Notes under the pieces: model-generated
The model's database searches: none
Told to the model about the DNA's origin: nothing
What the model saw: the letters and a program-made list of their open reading frames with translations, nothing else
Part shown: piece after piece, positions 9,830-18,887 of the stretch
How positions within the stretch are numbered: the first letter of the stretch is position 1
How the letters are laid out: each line of letters starts with the position of its first letter
Position numbers and translations under genes: made by a program
Assembly (NCBI RefSeq): GCF_003950515.1
Contig: NZ_NGJS01000002.1
Location: 124,001 to 188,000, forward strand
DNA: 64,000 nt
Origin: Vagococcus vulneris
Lineage (GTDB): Bacteria; Bacillota; Bacilli; Lactobacillales; Vagococcaceae
Direction of reading: 5' to 3'

Positions 9830-9854
9830 TTATATTTGAAAATTTCAAATATAA
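9830..9854 (+). promoter_or_regulatory. Inverted repeat in the rpsT leader
   Basis: TTATATTTGAAA and TTTCAAATATAA are perfect 12-base complements separated by one base, at the expected 5' end of the rpsT mRNA. They may form a leader hairpin or an operator. Function unknown. Confidence 0.5.
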
Positions 9855-9879
9855 ACTCTAAGTCGGAGGTGAATTTAAA

Positions 9880-10134
9880 ATGCCAAACATTGAATCAGCT
9901 ATCAAACGTGTACGTACAGCTGCAAAATCTAACGAAGCTAACTCAGCTAAATTAAGCACTATGCGTACTGCCATGAAAAAATATGAAGCAGCAGTTGAGT
10001 CTAACGATGAAAATGCTAAAGATTTATTAGTTGCAGCTACTCGCGAAATCGATATGGCTTCTGCTAAAGGTCTTATCCATACAAACAAAGCTAACCGTGA
10101 AAAATCTCGTCTAGCAAAAAAATTAGCAAAATAA
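9880..10134 (+). CDS. rpsT: 30S ribosomal protein S20
   Basis: The 84-residue basic protein [20 protein letters not shown]... is S20, which binds 16S rRNA early in small-subunit assembly. C-terminal [18 protein letters not shown] is typical. It has its own promoter, a GGAGGTG ribosome site, and a terminator shared with convergent holA. The adjacency of rpsT and holA is common in Firmicutes. Confidence 0.96.
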   Translation: MPNIESAIKRVRTAAKSNEANSAKLSTMRTAMKKYEAAVESNDENAKDLLVAATREIDMASAKGLIHTNKANREKSRLAKKLAK

Positions 10135-10136
10135 AA

Positions 10137-10190
10137 AAAACTTGATGATACTTATCCTTTGATTAGTAGTCATCAAGTTTTATTTTTTTA
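10137..10190. terminator. Bidirectional terminator between rpsT and holA
   Basis: AAAACTTGATGA pairs with TCATCAAGTTTT, with T-rich runs on both strands. Confidence 0.75.
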
Positions 10191-11207
10191 TGTTGACAGA
10201 ATAAATAATTCAAACAGCATTTTTTTATCCATAAAACCTGTCTTTAATTTTAAATCATTTTCAACCAATTCATCGAAAATCTTCCCCAACTCATTCACAT
10301 CATACTTCTTCACTTCACCGCAAGCCAGCTTAATTCTATAGGGATGAACCTTTAACATATCTACCATATTACTTTGTTGATACTGTATTGATTGTAACAA
10401 CTTCACTTGTAAATACAGACGAAATTGGCTGATTAAAATAGCATTAATTTTAATAGTTTCTTCACCTTGTTTTAAAAGATCTTCATAAAGTATCATGGCT
10501 TCTGCTTTCTTTCCTGTCATAACAAATTTCGTCATATCAAAAATATTATGTTCTAAAGACTTTGGAACGAGCTCAACAACTGCCTTCATCGCTATTTCTT
10601 TTGTTTCCAACGAATAAAGGAATAGTTTTTCTAATTCGTTCATTATTCTTGATAAATTCATATCGCATAAGTAACAAAGTCGATCAAACGATTTTGGTTG
10701 TATTGTATAACCTGCATTCTCGATGTATTCTAGTACAAACTTTCTCGTTTGCCCTTCATTTAATGGTGATACATCGACAATTACTGCTTCTTTCTTTAAT
10801 AATTTAACAATTTTCTTTCGTTCATCAAATTTTTCATAAGGTGCAAAAAAAACAAGAATTGATGTAGATGAAGGATTATTTAAATAATTAACCAGTAAAT
10901 CTATGTTATGAATTAATTCAGACTTTTTCTTCTCACCTGTAAAAAAATACGGATGATCTATACTGATTACCTTATAATCGCCAAAAAACGGCATCATCTC
11001 TGCTTCCTCTATAGCCAACCCCAATTCTGTTTCATACATATTAAAATTAATATAATTGAATTCTTCCTCATCAGGTATTAAAGCATTCTTTTTTAATGTT
11101 GTCATAAACTCATTTATTAGAAAACTCTCTGTCCCCTGTAAAACATAGACAGATGAGAACTTCTTCTTATTTATATCAGCTAATATTTTTTGCAAATTCA
11201 ATGCCAT
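10188..11207 (-). CDS. holA: DNA polymerase III delta subunit
   Basis: The 339-residue protein is the clamp-loader delta subunit, which opens the sliding clamp. It opens MALNLQKILADINKKKFSSVYVLQGTE, where the YVLQGTE stretch stands in place of a Walker A site, as expected for this ATPase-inactive family. Length is normal. The start ATG follows AAGGGGAT with unusually short spacing. It lies 14 bases downstream of comEC on the same strand, the common comEC-holA order, so it may be cotranscribed with the comE genes. Confidence 0.92.
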   Translation of the reverse strand: MALNLQKILADINKKKFSSVYVLQGTESFLINEFMTTLKKNALIPDEEEFNYINFNMYETELGLAIEEAEMMPFFGDYKVISIDHPYFFTGEKKKSELIHNIDLLVNYLNNPSSTSILVFFAPYEKFDERKKIVKLLKKEAVIVDVSPLNEGQTRKFVLEYIENAGYTIQPKSFDRLCYLCDMNLSRIMNELEKLFLYSLETKEIAMKAVVELVPKSLEHNIFDMTKFVMTGKKAEAMILYEDLLKQGEETIKINAILISQFRLYLQVKLLQSIQYQQSNMVDMLKVHPYRIKLACGEVKKYDVNELGKIFDELVENDLKLKTGFMDKKMLFELFILST

Positions 11208-11221
11208 ATCCCCTTTTTTAA

Positions 11222-13570
11222 CTACTTCTTATTTAACATTTTCTTCATCATTATTTTATTATTTTGATAACCGGTCCATTTAAAATAAACCATTCCATCC
11301 AAGTCAGTTCGGAATAAGTGAATATTTCGTGCTTGTACTCTCCGTATTACCTCAGGCGAGGGATGACCATAACGATTTTCAACTCCGCAAGATGCTACCG
11401 CATAGTCAGGCATTGTCTTCGCTAAAAATTCAATACTGCTAGAAGTCTTACTTCCATGATGACCTAGTTTCAGTATATCACATTTTAATATATTCTCCCT
11501 ATAGCGATGTAGCAGCCACTCTTCTCCATCTGATTCAAGGTCACCCATAAGTAATATCTTTGTTTTAGATAATTCTACACTTAAAACCAATGAATCATTA
11601 TTTCCACCATCTCCTGATTTTTTTGGACTCAAACTCCTAAAAGTGACATAGTTAGACTTAAAAAAATAATTATCTTCAACCGTATTTAATGTTTTAAATG
11701 ATATTTTTTTAAGAATATTCGAAAAATTTGATTGCTTAGCTGCACCAGTTGTCGTTATCAGCTGCTGAACAGAAAACTGAGTAGCAATATTTTCCAAATC
11801 ACCAAAATGATCTTCATGAGCATGTGTAATAAATATTTTATCAATTTTACTTGTTCCCTGACTTTTTATAAAGGGAACCAAATGATAGTCACTTGCATAC
11901 CCCATTTGTTTAGAACGACGCCAACTTTCTTTTTGTCGAAATAGCTTCTGACCGCCAGTATCTATTAGATAAGAAGGCCCATTAAACGGTTCTTTAATAA
12001 AAATTGCATCACCTTGACCGACATCTACAAAAGCTGTTATACCAAATGGATTAAACCACTTAAAGTTGGCCAGTAAAATAAAACATAAACTAATGTAAAT
12101 ACCTAATATTATTGAAACTTCTTTCTGAGTAAGTAAATAAATCAAAAAGAACTGGCAAATTATTAATAATATAACAATGATTATTGGCGGTCTGCCAACG
12201 ATTATTTGAAACAGATCTATATTTGCTAAGAAAGCACTGATTTTTTCTAGTAATTTTAACATAACCTCACAAAAAAGAAAGATACCAGGTCCAAAAAACA
12301 AACTTAAGATACTGCTTGCTAAAAGCAGCGGCATAAAAATATAAAGAATAAGATTTGCGAAGACCAAACTAAAAATTACTGTTAATACATTCCATTCGTA
12401 AAAATAGAACCAAATTATTGGTAATGACAAAAAACATAATAATGCATCAAATAAAATAAATCGACTAAATGTATCCTTACATTTTAATAAGACTGGCTGA
12501 ATGATAATGATACAAAAAGATAAATAGTAAGAGAGTTGACCGCCAATCGTTAGTAAAATAAAAGGATTAAATAATGAATGTACCATCAAAGTTAAAGACC
12601 AAATATCTAGTGCAGATAATTTATATTTTATTAGTAAACTACCTCGATTAAAAATAGATTGCATACCAGCCCGTAACATACCAACGGCGGATCCGGTAAT
12701 TAAACATAAACAGATGATAAAAATTATTTCCAAGAAGAATTCTACTTCAAGTAAAGTCCCTAGCCTTAACAAAATATATCTAAAGATAACTATGAAGAAA
12801 AAAATATGCATTCCAGAAAGACTGAAAATATGTAAAATTCCCAATTTTTTCCAATTTTTCATTATTTCTTTTTCATCACTATCCTGATATCCCAAAAAGA
12901 ATACCTTAAAAAAATAACTTGATAATCTAGGCATTTTTTTTGAGCAATAGAGCAAAGCTCTCTTTCGAAGTACTCTAACATGTAAAGAAATGTTAACCAT
13001 ACTCGGTTGATACTCTTGCCTAAATTTCAGTCGGGTAAGTTGAATTTTTCCCAGATAACGTTTTGACTTATAGTAATCAGCTTGATCAAAGCTATGCAAA
13101 TTTCTGGCAGTATCTATCTCTGTATAATTCCCTATTGCATCAGCAGTTAACGGTCGATAGATACTTCTTATAAATTCTGCTTCTTGCTTTGATGATATTA
13201 CATAACCAGCTTTAAATCTTTTATGTGACCATTTTTGACCGATAATCACTCCCGTAAATGATGCGTAATCTCCCTTTACCTCAATCGTATCTGGTAAAAC
13301 AAGGATTTTTTCTGCAAAGGGACGTTCAGAATAAATTAACGTATTTGGTTTTAAAGTTCCGAATATCAGGCCACTGATACCAAAAATAATAACAGTTACA
13401 AAAATTATCTTATCGTTTAAAACTATACTTCTTAATATAATAAGCAAACCAATAACTAATGCAGCAGACCAGTTTTTAAAACCGTATATAAATGCTAATT
13501 GATAGCACATAACCGGGAAAAAAAAGTAATTACCTAGTTTTCTAATATAAGTCTTCCATCTCATCTCCAA
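11222..13570 (-). CDS. comEC: DNA uptake channel ComEC/Rec2
   Basis: A 782-residue membrane protein forming the channel that brings single-stranded DNA into the cytoplasm during transformation. The N-terminal membrane and OB-like part is followed by the competence domain (FSLSGMHIFFF) with many helices, and a C-terminal metallo-beta-lactamase domain with ITHAHEDHFGD (about residue 580) and GHHGSKTS (about 703). Overall length is normal and no frame break is seen. The start overlaps comEB by 29 bases. TTG at 13570 and ATG at 13564 are both possible; neither has a strong ribosome site, suggesting translational coupling. Confidence 0.92.
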   Translation of the reverse strand: MEMRWKTYIRKLGNYFFFPVMCYQLAFIYGFKNWSAALVIGLLIILRSIVLNDKIIFVTVIIFGISGLIFGTLKPNTLIYSERPFAEKILVLPDTIEVKGDYASFTGVIIGQKWSHKRFKAGYVISSKQEAEFIRSIYRPLTADAIGNYTEIDTARNLHSFDQADYYKSKRYLGKIQLTRLKFRQEYQPSMVNISLHVRVLRKRALLYCSKKMPRLSSYFFKVFFLGYQDSDEKEIMKNWKKLGILHIFSLSGMHIFFFIVIFRYILLRLGTLLEVEFFLEIIFIICLCLITGSAVGMLRAGMQSIFNRGSLLIKYKLSALDIWSLTLMVHSLFNPFILLTIGGQLSYYLSFCIIIIQPVLLKCKDTFSRFILFDALLCFLSLPIIWFYFYEWNVLTVIFSLVFANLILYIFMPLLLASSILSLFFGPGIFLFCEVMLKLLEKISAFLANIDLFQIIVGRPPIIIVILLIICQFFLIYLLTQKEVSIILGIYISLCFILLANFKWFNPFGITAFVDVGQGDAIFIKEPFNGPSYLIDTGGQKLFRQKESWRRSKQMGYASDYHLVPFIKSQGTSKIDKIFITHAHEDHFGDLENIATQFSVQQLITTTGAAKQSNFSNILKKISFKTLNTVEDNYFFKSNYVTFRSLSPKKSGDGGNNDSLVLSVELSKTKILLMGDLESDGEEWLLHRYRENILKCDILKLGHHGSKTSSSIEFLAKTMPDYAVASCGVENRYGHPSPEVIRRVQARNIHLFRTDLDGMVYFKWTGYQNNKIMMKKMLNKK

Positions 13571-14027
13571 ATTCTATTTCAGCAAAATATTTTTTTGAAA
13601 GCCTGACTTGTTCAACAGTAACGCCAGCTTGTTGAATCAAACGAACTGCGTAATCATCATTACGGTAGTCTTTAAGGTAGTATATTTTTTTTATACCAGC
13701 TTGAATAATCATCTTTGTACATTGCAGACAAGGAAAATGAGTCACATATATCTCCGCACCATCTGTTTTCACACCAAATTTTGCACACTGTAAAATTGCA
13801 TTCATTTCAGCATGTATTGTCCTTACACAATGTCCATCTACTAAATAACAGCCTTCATCGATACAATGAACGTCCCCACTCACAGATCCGTTATATCCAC
13901 CGGCAATTATGCGCTTATCTCTAACAATTGTCGCTCCAACTGCTAATCTTGTACAAGTACTTCTTAAAGACAATAATAAACTCTGAGCCATAAAATATTG
14001 ATTCCAAGGTATTCGTTCAAATGTCAT
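13542..14027 (-). CDS. comEB: ComE operon protein 2, dCMP deaminase family
   Basis: The 161-residue zinc deaminase has HAEMNA (His72, Glu74) and PCLQC (Cys100, Cys103), the catalytic and zinc ligands of deoxycytidylate deaminase. It converts dCMP to dUMP, feeding thymidylate synthesis. An extra Cys/His cluster (HCIDEGCYLVDGHC) is typical of the dCMP deaminase subgroup. The AGAAGGA site selects the ATG at 14027. It lies between comEA and comEC; in Bacillus comEB is dispensable for transformation. Confidence 0.92.
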   Translation of the reverse strand: MTFERIPWNQYFMAQSLLLSLRSTCTRLAVGATIVRDKRIIAGGYNGSVSGDVHCIDEGCYLVDGHCVRTIHAEMNAILQCAKFGVKTDGAEIYVTHFPCLQCTKMIIQAGIKKIYYLKDYRNDDYAVRLIQQAGVTVEQVRLSKKYFAEIEFGDEMEDLY

Positions 14028-14056
14028 ACTATTCCTTCTCTCTGTCATTGATTACT

Positions 14057-14743
14057 TTATATTCTAATCGATTGACTGAGACTTTCAAATGTTTTTTCGC
14101 CGATTCCTTTCACTTTTTTTAAATCCTCAATTTGTTCGAACCGACCATTCTCATCACGGTACTGAAGAATAGCCTCAGCTTTCTTTTGACCGACTCCTTT
14201 TAAAGTCATTAACTCTGCTAAAGTGGCAGTATTTAAATTTACTTGCGCAGTACCATTATTCGATCCCACATTTCCGGAAGTAGCAGTATTTGACATCGGT
14301 ATATTTAAATCAGTCTCCTCGCCTTTTTTGGGAACATAAATAACCATTTGATCCATCACTTTTTCAGCATTATTAATTTTATTCTGGTCACTTTCTGCAA
14401 TATACCCACCTGCAGCTTCTACAGCATCAATAACACGCATTGAACTGTCTACTATATAGATACCTGGATTTTTAACGGCCCCTTTCACATCTATTTTCCA
14501 TGTCTCAGACTGTTTATTTTGCGCTTTACGCTGCTCTGTATCCCCGGATTTACTATCAGAATTTATTGTTTTTTCTGTATCCGCCTTTGTCATGCTCACG
14601 TTGCTTACTATTTGATTATCATTTACCGGATGTTTTAAGTATCTAAAAAGAATGAAACCAAGTACGAATAACATTAGAAAAATAGTAAGTAATACTTTTT
14701 GCAAATTATGTTTATACTTTATTCCTTTTTTCTGCTTCTTCAT
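14057..14743 (-). CDS. comEA: Competence DNA receptor ComEA
   Basis: The 228-residue protein has a basic N-terminus and one membrane anchor (about residues 14-34), a low-complexity linker, an SLBB-type domain (DVKGAVKNPGIYIVDSSM), and a C-terminal pair of helix-hairpin-helix motifs (VNLNTATLAELMTLKGVG and KKVKGIG). It binds double-stranded DNA outside the membrane and passes it to ComEC. A GGGAGG site precedes the ATG. It is the first gene of comEA-comEB-comEC, directly after the sepM terminator. No clear promoter was found in the short gap. Confidence 0.93.
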   Translation of the reverse strand: MKKQKKGIKYKHNLQKVLLTIFLMLFVLGFILFRYLKHPVNDNQIVSNVSMTKADTEKTINSDSKSGDTEQRKAQNKQSETWKIDVKGAVKNPGIYIVDSSMRVIDAVEAAGGYIAESDQNKINNAEKVMDQMVIYVPKKGEETDLNIPMSNTATSGNVGSNNGTAQVNLNTATLAELMTLKGVGQKKAEAILQYRDENGRFEQIEDLKKVKGIGEKTFESLSQSIRI

Positions 14744-14768
14744 TCGCTAACCTCCCTAACTATAAAAT

Positions 14769-14800
14769 ACAAAAAAAAATCTAGTTTCCACTAGATTTTT
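14769..14800 (-). terminator. Terminator after the PDZ/Lon-like protease gene
   Basis: Minus-strand AAAAATCTAGT, GGAA loop, ACTAGATTTTTTTTT: a perfect stem with a long T run. Confidence 0.85.
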
Positions 14801-15851
14801 AAGGTAAATTATTTAGAAATTTGACTGCGTCATCGAAAGTTTTAACAGGAATAACCTGCAACGTTAATTTGTTTCGTTTAGCACTTTCAACAGCTTCTTG
14901 ATAATTTGATTTCCAATTCGGTTGTTCTTTTTTTTCTTCCTTAGTTAATTCATCATCAGGTGCAAAAAAGAACTCGGCACCGGCTTTCTCTGCAGCAACG
15001 ACTTTCTTATCAATGCCTCCAATCGGACCCACTGCTCCATCCGAAGAGATTGTTCCAGTGCCGGCAATGATATGACCTTTTGTCAATTCTTTTTGACTTA
15101 ACATAGCATATAATTCCAAAGAAAACATTAAACCTGCTGATGGACCACCAACTTCCTCTAAATTAAAAGAAATCTTATCTGCGGTTTTAATATCAATTTT
15201 ATCAATTAGTGTCACACCGATACCTGATCGTTTCGTATTTGGTAATTTTATCAATTTACCCTTAGTATCAGCCGTTTTTCCAGAGAAATTTTTAAATGTC
15301 ACTGTAACTTCCGAACCAACCTTTTTATCTTTTAATAGATTAATTAAATCCTTTGAAGTTTCACCTTTTTGACCGTCGATTGCTATAATAATATCCCCGG
15401 TTTTTAATTTGCGAGTAAACGGAGATTCTTTAATTACATTTAAGACATACACACCTTCATTAGTAATAGTATACGTTTTATCTGCTTTTGTTAAAGCTAC
15501 TTCCATCGCTTGAATTTGGGAATTCTTCATATCAATCATTTGAATTTCTTCGTATTCCTTGTAACTGTTGTCACCGATTAAATCTTTTTTAGGTACAAGA
15601 TCTGTATTTTTTACAAATGGCTGCATTAAATAGTTAGCAACTGTAGCTTGTCTAATTCCCACAGTAGTCATTAAAAATTCACCGTTTAACTTATCCCGTT
15701 TTCCGTTCACAGACATATAATCCTTGAGTGACTCGGCGGTACCAGGCATTTCTAAGTAATAAGGTACTGGTATAACGGTACAGGCTGCTACTAACAAGAT
15801 AACACCCAACAGAAAGTATTGCAGGAATTTTTTTTGTTTAAACTTTTTCAC
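14799..15851 (-). CDS. SepM/YlbL family PDZ and Lon-like serine protease
   Basis: The 350-residue membrane-anchored protease has an N-terminal membrane segment (about 10-29), a PDZ domain near the middle (VYVLNVIKESPFTRKLKTGD) and a Lon-type C-terminal domain with the catalytic Ser in GGPSAGLMFSLE (about 237) and Lys in GGIDKKVVAAEKAG (about 281). Streptococcus mutans SepM trims the competence peptide CSP; B. subtilis YlbL has other roles. The start is GTG at 15851 after AGAAGGTG. It follows coaD by 10 bases, as ylbL does in related genomes. Confidence 0.9.
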   Translation of the reverse strand: MKKFKQKKFLQYFLLGVILLVAACTVIPVPYYLEMPGTAESLKDYMSVNGKRDKLNGEFLMTTVGIRQATVANYLMQPFVKNTDLVPKKDLIGDNSYKEYEEIQMIDMKNSQIQAMEVALTKADKTYTITNEGVYVLNVIKESPFTRKLKTGDIIIAIDGQKGETSKDLINLLKDKKVGSEVTVTFKNFSGKTADTKGKLIKLPNTKRSGIGVTLIDKIDIKTADKISFNLEEVGGPSAGLMFSLELYAMLSQKELTKGHIIAGTGTISSDGAVGPIGGIDKKVVAAEKAGAEFFFAPDDELTKEEKKEQPNWKSNYQEAVESAKRNKLTLQVIPVKTFDDAVKFLNNLP

Positions 15852-15861
15852 TAGACACCTT

Positions 15862-16353
15862 CTAACTTTTTCTTAGTTTTTTATCCATCGCTTCTCGTAC
15901 ATTACATGGAACAAACTTAGAGATATCTCCATTAAATTTTGCAATTTCTTTAATCATTGACGAACTGATACTGCTGTATTTTTCATCTGCTAAAAGAAAT
16001 ACCGTATCAATTTCAGCTGCCATCTGACTATTCATAAATGCTATATTTTTTTCATATTCAAAATCTTGGCTGTTTCTAATCCCTCTAACTAAAAAAGATG
16101 CTTCAAACTTTTTGGCAATTGCAACAGTTAATTCATCATCATTGACGTATACAGTCACATTATCAAAGCACTTTGTTGCCTCAATAATCAGACTTTTTTT
16201 TTCCGTTGATGTGAAAAAAGCTTGTTTACTAGTATTTGTACCAATACAAATAATTATTTCATCAAACATTTGGCTTGCTCGTTCAACAGTATTGAGATGT
16301 CCATTGGTAAACGGATCAAAACTGCCCGCAAAAATCGCTTTTCTTTTTTTCAT
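15862..16353 (-). CDS. coaD: Phosphopantetheine adenylyltransferase
   Basis: The 163-residue nucleotidyltransferase has GSFDPFTNGHL (residues 10-20) with the TxGH ATP-binding motif and YSSISSSMIKEIA near the C-terminus. It makes dephospho-CoA from 4'-phosphopantetheine. The ATG at 16353 sits two bases after the rsmD stop and has a GGTGA site; the upstream in-frame GTG codons belong to that ribosome site. The adjacency rsmD-coaD is nearly universal in Firmicutes. Confidence 0.95.
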   Translation of the reverse strand: MKKRKAIFAGSFDPFTNGHLNTVERASQMFDEIIICIGTNTSKQAFFTSTEKKSLIIEATKCFDNVTVYVNDDELTVAIAKKFEASFLVRGIRNSQDFEYEKNIAFMNSQMAAEIDTVFLLADEKYSSISSSMIKEIAKFNGDISKFVPCNVREAMDKKLRKS

Positions 16354-16354
16354 A

Positions 16355-16912
16355 TTATTCACCACTATTTCGATAGATTACAATCTTAGTCAAACTGTAT
16401 GCTTGCTCTCTAATTTTTGTTAAACTACCGATTTGATCCGGTAAGTCAAACTTTTTATCAACTTCACACACGACACGCGCGTCTGAATTAATTAAACTGC
16501 CAGATAACATTTCACGCAGCTGTATTTCTATTTTTTGTTTTGCGTATGGCGGATCTAAAAAGACTAAATCAAACTTAAGGGCCTTGACACTCAACCATGG
16601 TATTGCCTTATCCGCATCCATCTTTGTAACAACAAACTTTTCAGCTGATTTAGTCAATAATGTATTTTCTTTTATAACTTGGATAGCTTTAAAATGATTA
16701 TCAAAACAATATGCTTTAGCGCATCCGCGAGATACAGCTTCAATCGCTAAATTACCGCTACCACTATATAAATCTAAAACAATGGCATCATCAAAATAAG
16801 GACCGATAATATTAAATATCGACCCTTTAATTTTATCACTTGTTGGTCGTGTGTTATCTCCAGATAATGAATGTAATTTACGACCTTTGAATTCTCCAGC
16901 GATAACTCTCAT
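16355..16912 (-). CDS. rsmD: 16S rRNA (guanine966-N2)-methyltransferase RsmD
   Basis: The 185-residue protein starts MRVIAGEFKGRKL and contains RPTSDKIKGSIFNI, the SAM-binding VLDLYSGSGNLAIEA and the catalytic DPPY near residue 120. It methylates 16S rRNA in the assembled small subunit. The AAGGA site is spaced for the ATG at 16912 rather than the TTG six bases upstream. It is cotranscribed with coaD and the ylb genes. Confidence 0.93.
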   Translation of the reverse strand: MRVIAGEFKGRKLHSLSGDNTRPTSDKIKGSIFNIIGPYFDDAIVLDLYSGSGNLAIEAVSRGCAKAYCFDNHFKAIQVIKENTLLTKSAEKFVVTKMDADKAIPWLSVKALKFDLVFLDPPYAKQKIEIQLREMLSGSLINSDARVVCEVDKKFDLPDQIGSLTKIREQAYSLTKIVIYRNSGE

Positions 16913-16949
16913 TAACAAGTTCCTTCTTCCTTTATCGAATAAAGTATAA

Positions 16950-17300
16950 TTAATCAGTATAGTCAGCTAATCTGATTTTCGTTTTTTGTTCTTCAAATTC
17001 CAATGGTTCCTCTACGTTTGAGAAATCTTTATTTCCCAATCGGTTATTAAAATCCATATTAATATCAGGCCTAAGAGACTTATCAACTCGTCGAACAAAA
17101 AAGAGTTTTTCCAACTTATTTTGGATTGAATGAACGTCTGTCTCATCAACATATATTAAAACGTATTTCATTTTTCGGGAAACGTAATGGACATACCCGA
17201 AACGTTTCAGCTGCTTTAATTGCTTAAAACTATAAACCCAAATAATTAAACCACGTCTTGGATTAATTTGAAAGTCATTTGTGATTTTGTTATTTACCAT
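16950..17300 (-). CDS. ylbG: YlbG family protein (DUF2129)
   Basis: The 116-residue protein begins MVNNKITNDFQINPRRGLIIWVYS and has KRFGYVHYVSRKMKYVLIYV, matching the small DUF2129/YlbG family of Firmicutes. No biochemical role is established. The GGAGGTG site selects the ATG at 17300, so the gene overlaps ylbF by 11 bases. The conserved ylbF-ylbG-rsmD order supports the assignment. Confidence 0.88.
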   Translation of the reverse strand: MVNNKITNDFQINPRRGLIIWVYSFKQLKQLKRFGYVHYVSRKMKYVLIYVDETDVHSIQNKLEKLFFVRRVDKSLRPDINMDFNNRLGNKDFSNVEEPLEFEEQKTKIRLADYTD

Positions 17301-17730
17301 GACATCCACCTCCACAACCTCTGCTCGCAAACTCGAAAAATGGATTGCCAGCATCAACTTTTATTTTCTCAGAGATACTTTTTGAAATATCCAATGCTAG
17401 ATAATCTAGCACATTTTGTAATTCTGTTTCTGATTGTTTATAGACTAATACTGTCGGGTTCGTATCCAATGCTCTTTTTTCTTTACGTAATTTCCGTCTG
17501 GCTTCTCTAAATCCCGGTGCATAATTACCATACGGTTCAATACGCTCAAATACTGATTTAGCTTCTTGAAATTGTGAAATTAATGCTTCAACTTCAAGAT
17601 CTTCTCGGAGTGCACGTTCATGATTTAAGTAGCTTTTCACAGTTGAACTGCTTAACAATTTATCTTTAAGACAAAAAACACAATCTTCTAATTTAAATAA
17701 TTCTTCATTTATTATCACTGCTTTATTCAC
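17290..17730 (-). CDS. ylbF: YlbF family regulator (Y-complex component)
   Basis: The 146-residue protein belongs to the YlbF/YmcA family. In B. subtilis YlbF, YmcA and YaaT form a complex that carries iron-sulfur clusters and adjusts RNase Y activity on operon mRNAs. Helical features such as LISQFQEAKSVFERIEPYG are present. The C-terminus ends CGGGCHGK, a cysteine-rich tail that could contribute cluster ligands. The start is GTG at 17730, overlapping the preceding gene by eight bases with only a weak ribosome site, so translation is probably coupled. Confidence 0.85.
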   Translation of the reverse strand: MNKAVIINEELFKLEDCVFCLKDKLLSSSTVKSYLNHERALREDLEVEALISQFQEAKSVFERIEPYGNYAPGFREARRKLRKEKRALDTNPTVLVYKQSETELQNVLDYLALDISKSISEKIKVDAGNPFFEFASRGCGGGCHGK

Positions 17731-18862
17731 TACTTTCTTCAGTTTTTACGGTCTCAACTGGTGTCTGTTTACTGAAAAACATCAGCATACTATTCTTTTG
17801 AAAAGAAATACCGATATATTTATCTTTCGTATGCAACAACTCTTCATGATAAGAACGACTGCCATATAAAGAACTAACCATAAATGGAATATCTGTAGCC
17901 GGTTGATAATATAAGCCATGTGTATTTTTTTTATTAAACCCAGCTTCTTTAATTAAACGATTCATCATATCCTCATTAAAATTAATAATATCCGACTGTG
18001 ATAGCTTTGTTTGGTAATCCGCCCAAATTAAGTTTTGTTCGTCATCTAAAACACTCTCAGGTTTCTCAAGAAAACTATCTAAAGATTTTGTTGTTTCACT
18101 TTGCAAATGTTCATCGAACGTATATTGCAACCTATGGTCACGTGATCTCAATAAATTCAATAATTGCAGTGTTTGTTGCCGATTATCTTCATTAATTACT
18201 TTCCAATCAATTGCATCCGAAAGCTGTGGTTCGTATTTATTTATACCATCAAATGGATAAGGAGCTAATTTTAGTAAAGTTTCCTTATCTAAGTAACGAA
18301 TCGATATTAATTGACCTGTTGTCTGATTTAAATGGAGCATAGCAAAAGTTCCATTATTGAACGATACTAACGGACGATAATTCATATCATCTTCTGTTAA
18401 TTCCATCCGATATATTTTATTATCAAAATTAATTTTAAATGTCGAAAAAATTGTTGTAATTTCTGATAAATCAGCTAAATTCATATCGATACGGAATGGA
18501 TCCGTATCTAAGTGATTTCCCAAAATAAAAATATTCGATACTTTACCCTTCGAAATTCCTACTTGATAAAAGTCTGTCAAAGAACTTCCATAAACCAACC
18601 ATTTTATATCAAATGCTGATTGATAAGTTTTTGTAGGATTTGGGTGTTCTTTCAACCAATCAGCTTCAGGTGTTCCAATTTCCAATGCCATCCCACTTGC
18701 ATTTAATTCATTATGTAGCATGTTAGCTGGTTTATAGGATTCTTCAATAACGTCTAATTTATTCTTTACTGGAGGTGTATTACGAGAAGCAAGCACGGGT
18801 TTCATATACACTACAACAATCACAATACTAAAACAGATAACAAACTGCCAAAAACGTTTCAT
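17723..18862 (-). CDS. Secreted CAP-domain protein, YlbC-like
   Basis: The 379-residue protein has an N-terminal hydrophobic signal or anchor (about 4-20, FWQFVICFSIVIVVVYMKP), a CAP-associated N-terminal domain (about 60-220) and a C-terminal CAP/SCP-like region with RDHRLQYTFDEHLQSET. This is the composition of B. subtilis YlbC, and its place upstream of ylbF agrees. CAP proteins act outside the cell, but the function of this branch is unknown. A GGTGGAG site precedes the ATG. Confidence 0.78.
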   Translation of the reverse strand: MKRFWQFVICFSIVIVVVYMKPVLASRNTPPVKNKLDVIEESYKPANMLHNELNASGMALEIGTPEADWLKEHPNPTKTYQSAFDIKWLVYGSSLTDFYQVGISKGKVSNIFILGNHLDTDPFRIDMNLADLSEITTIFSTFKINFDNKIYRMELTEDDMNYRPLVSFNNGTFAMLHLNQTTGQLISIRYLDKETLLKLAPYPFDGINKYEPQLSDAIDWKVINEDNRQQTLQLLNLLRSRDHRLQYTFDEHLQSETTKSLDSFLEKPESVLDDEQNLIWADYQTKLSQSDIINFNEDMMNRLIKEAGFNKKNTHGLYYQPATDIPFMVSSLYGSRSYHEELLHTKDKYIGISFQKNSMLMFFSKQTPVETVKTEESSE

Positions 18863-18887
18863 GCTTCTCCACCACCTTCAGTTAGAA

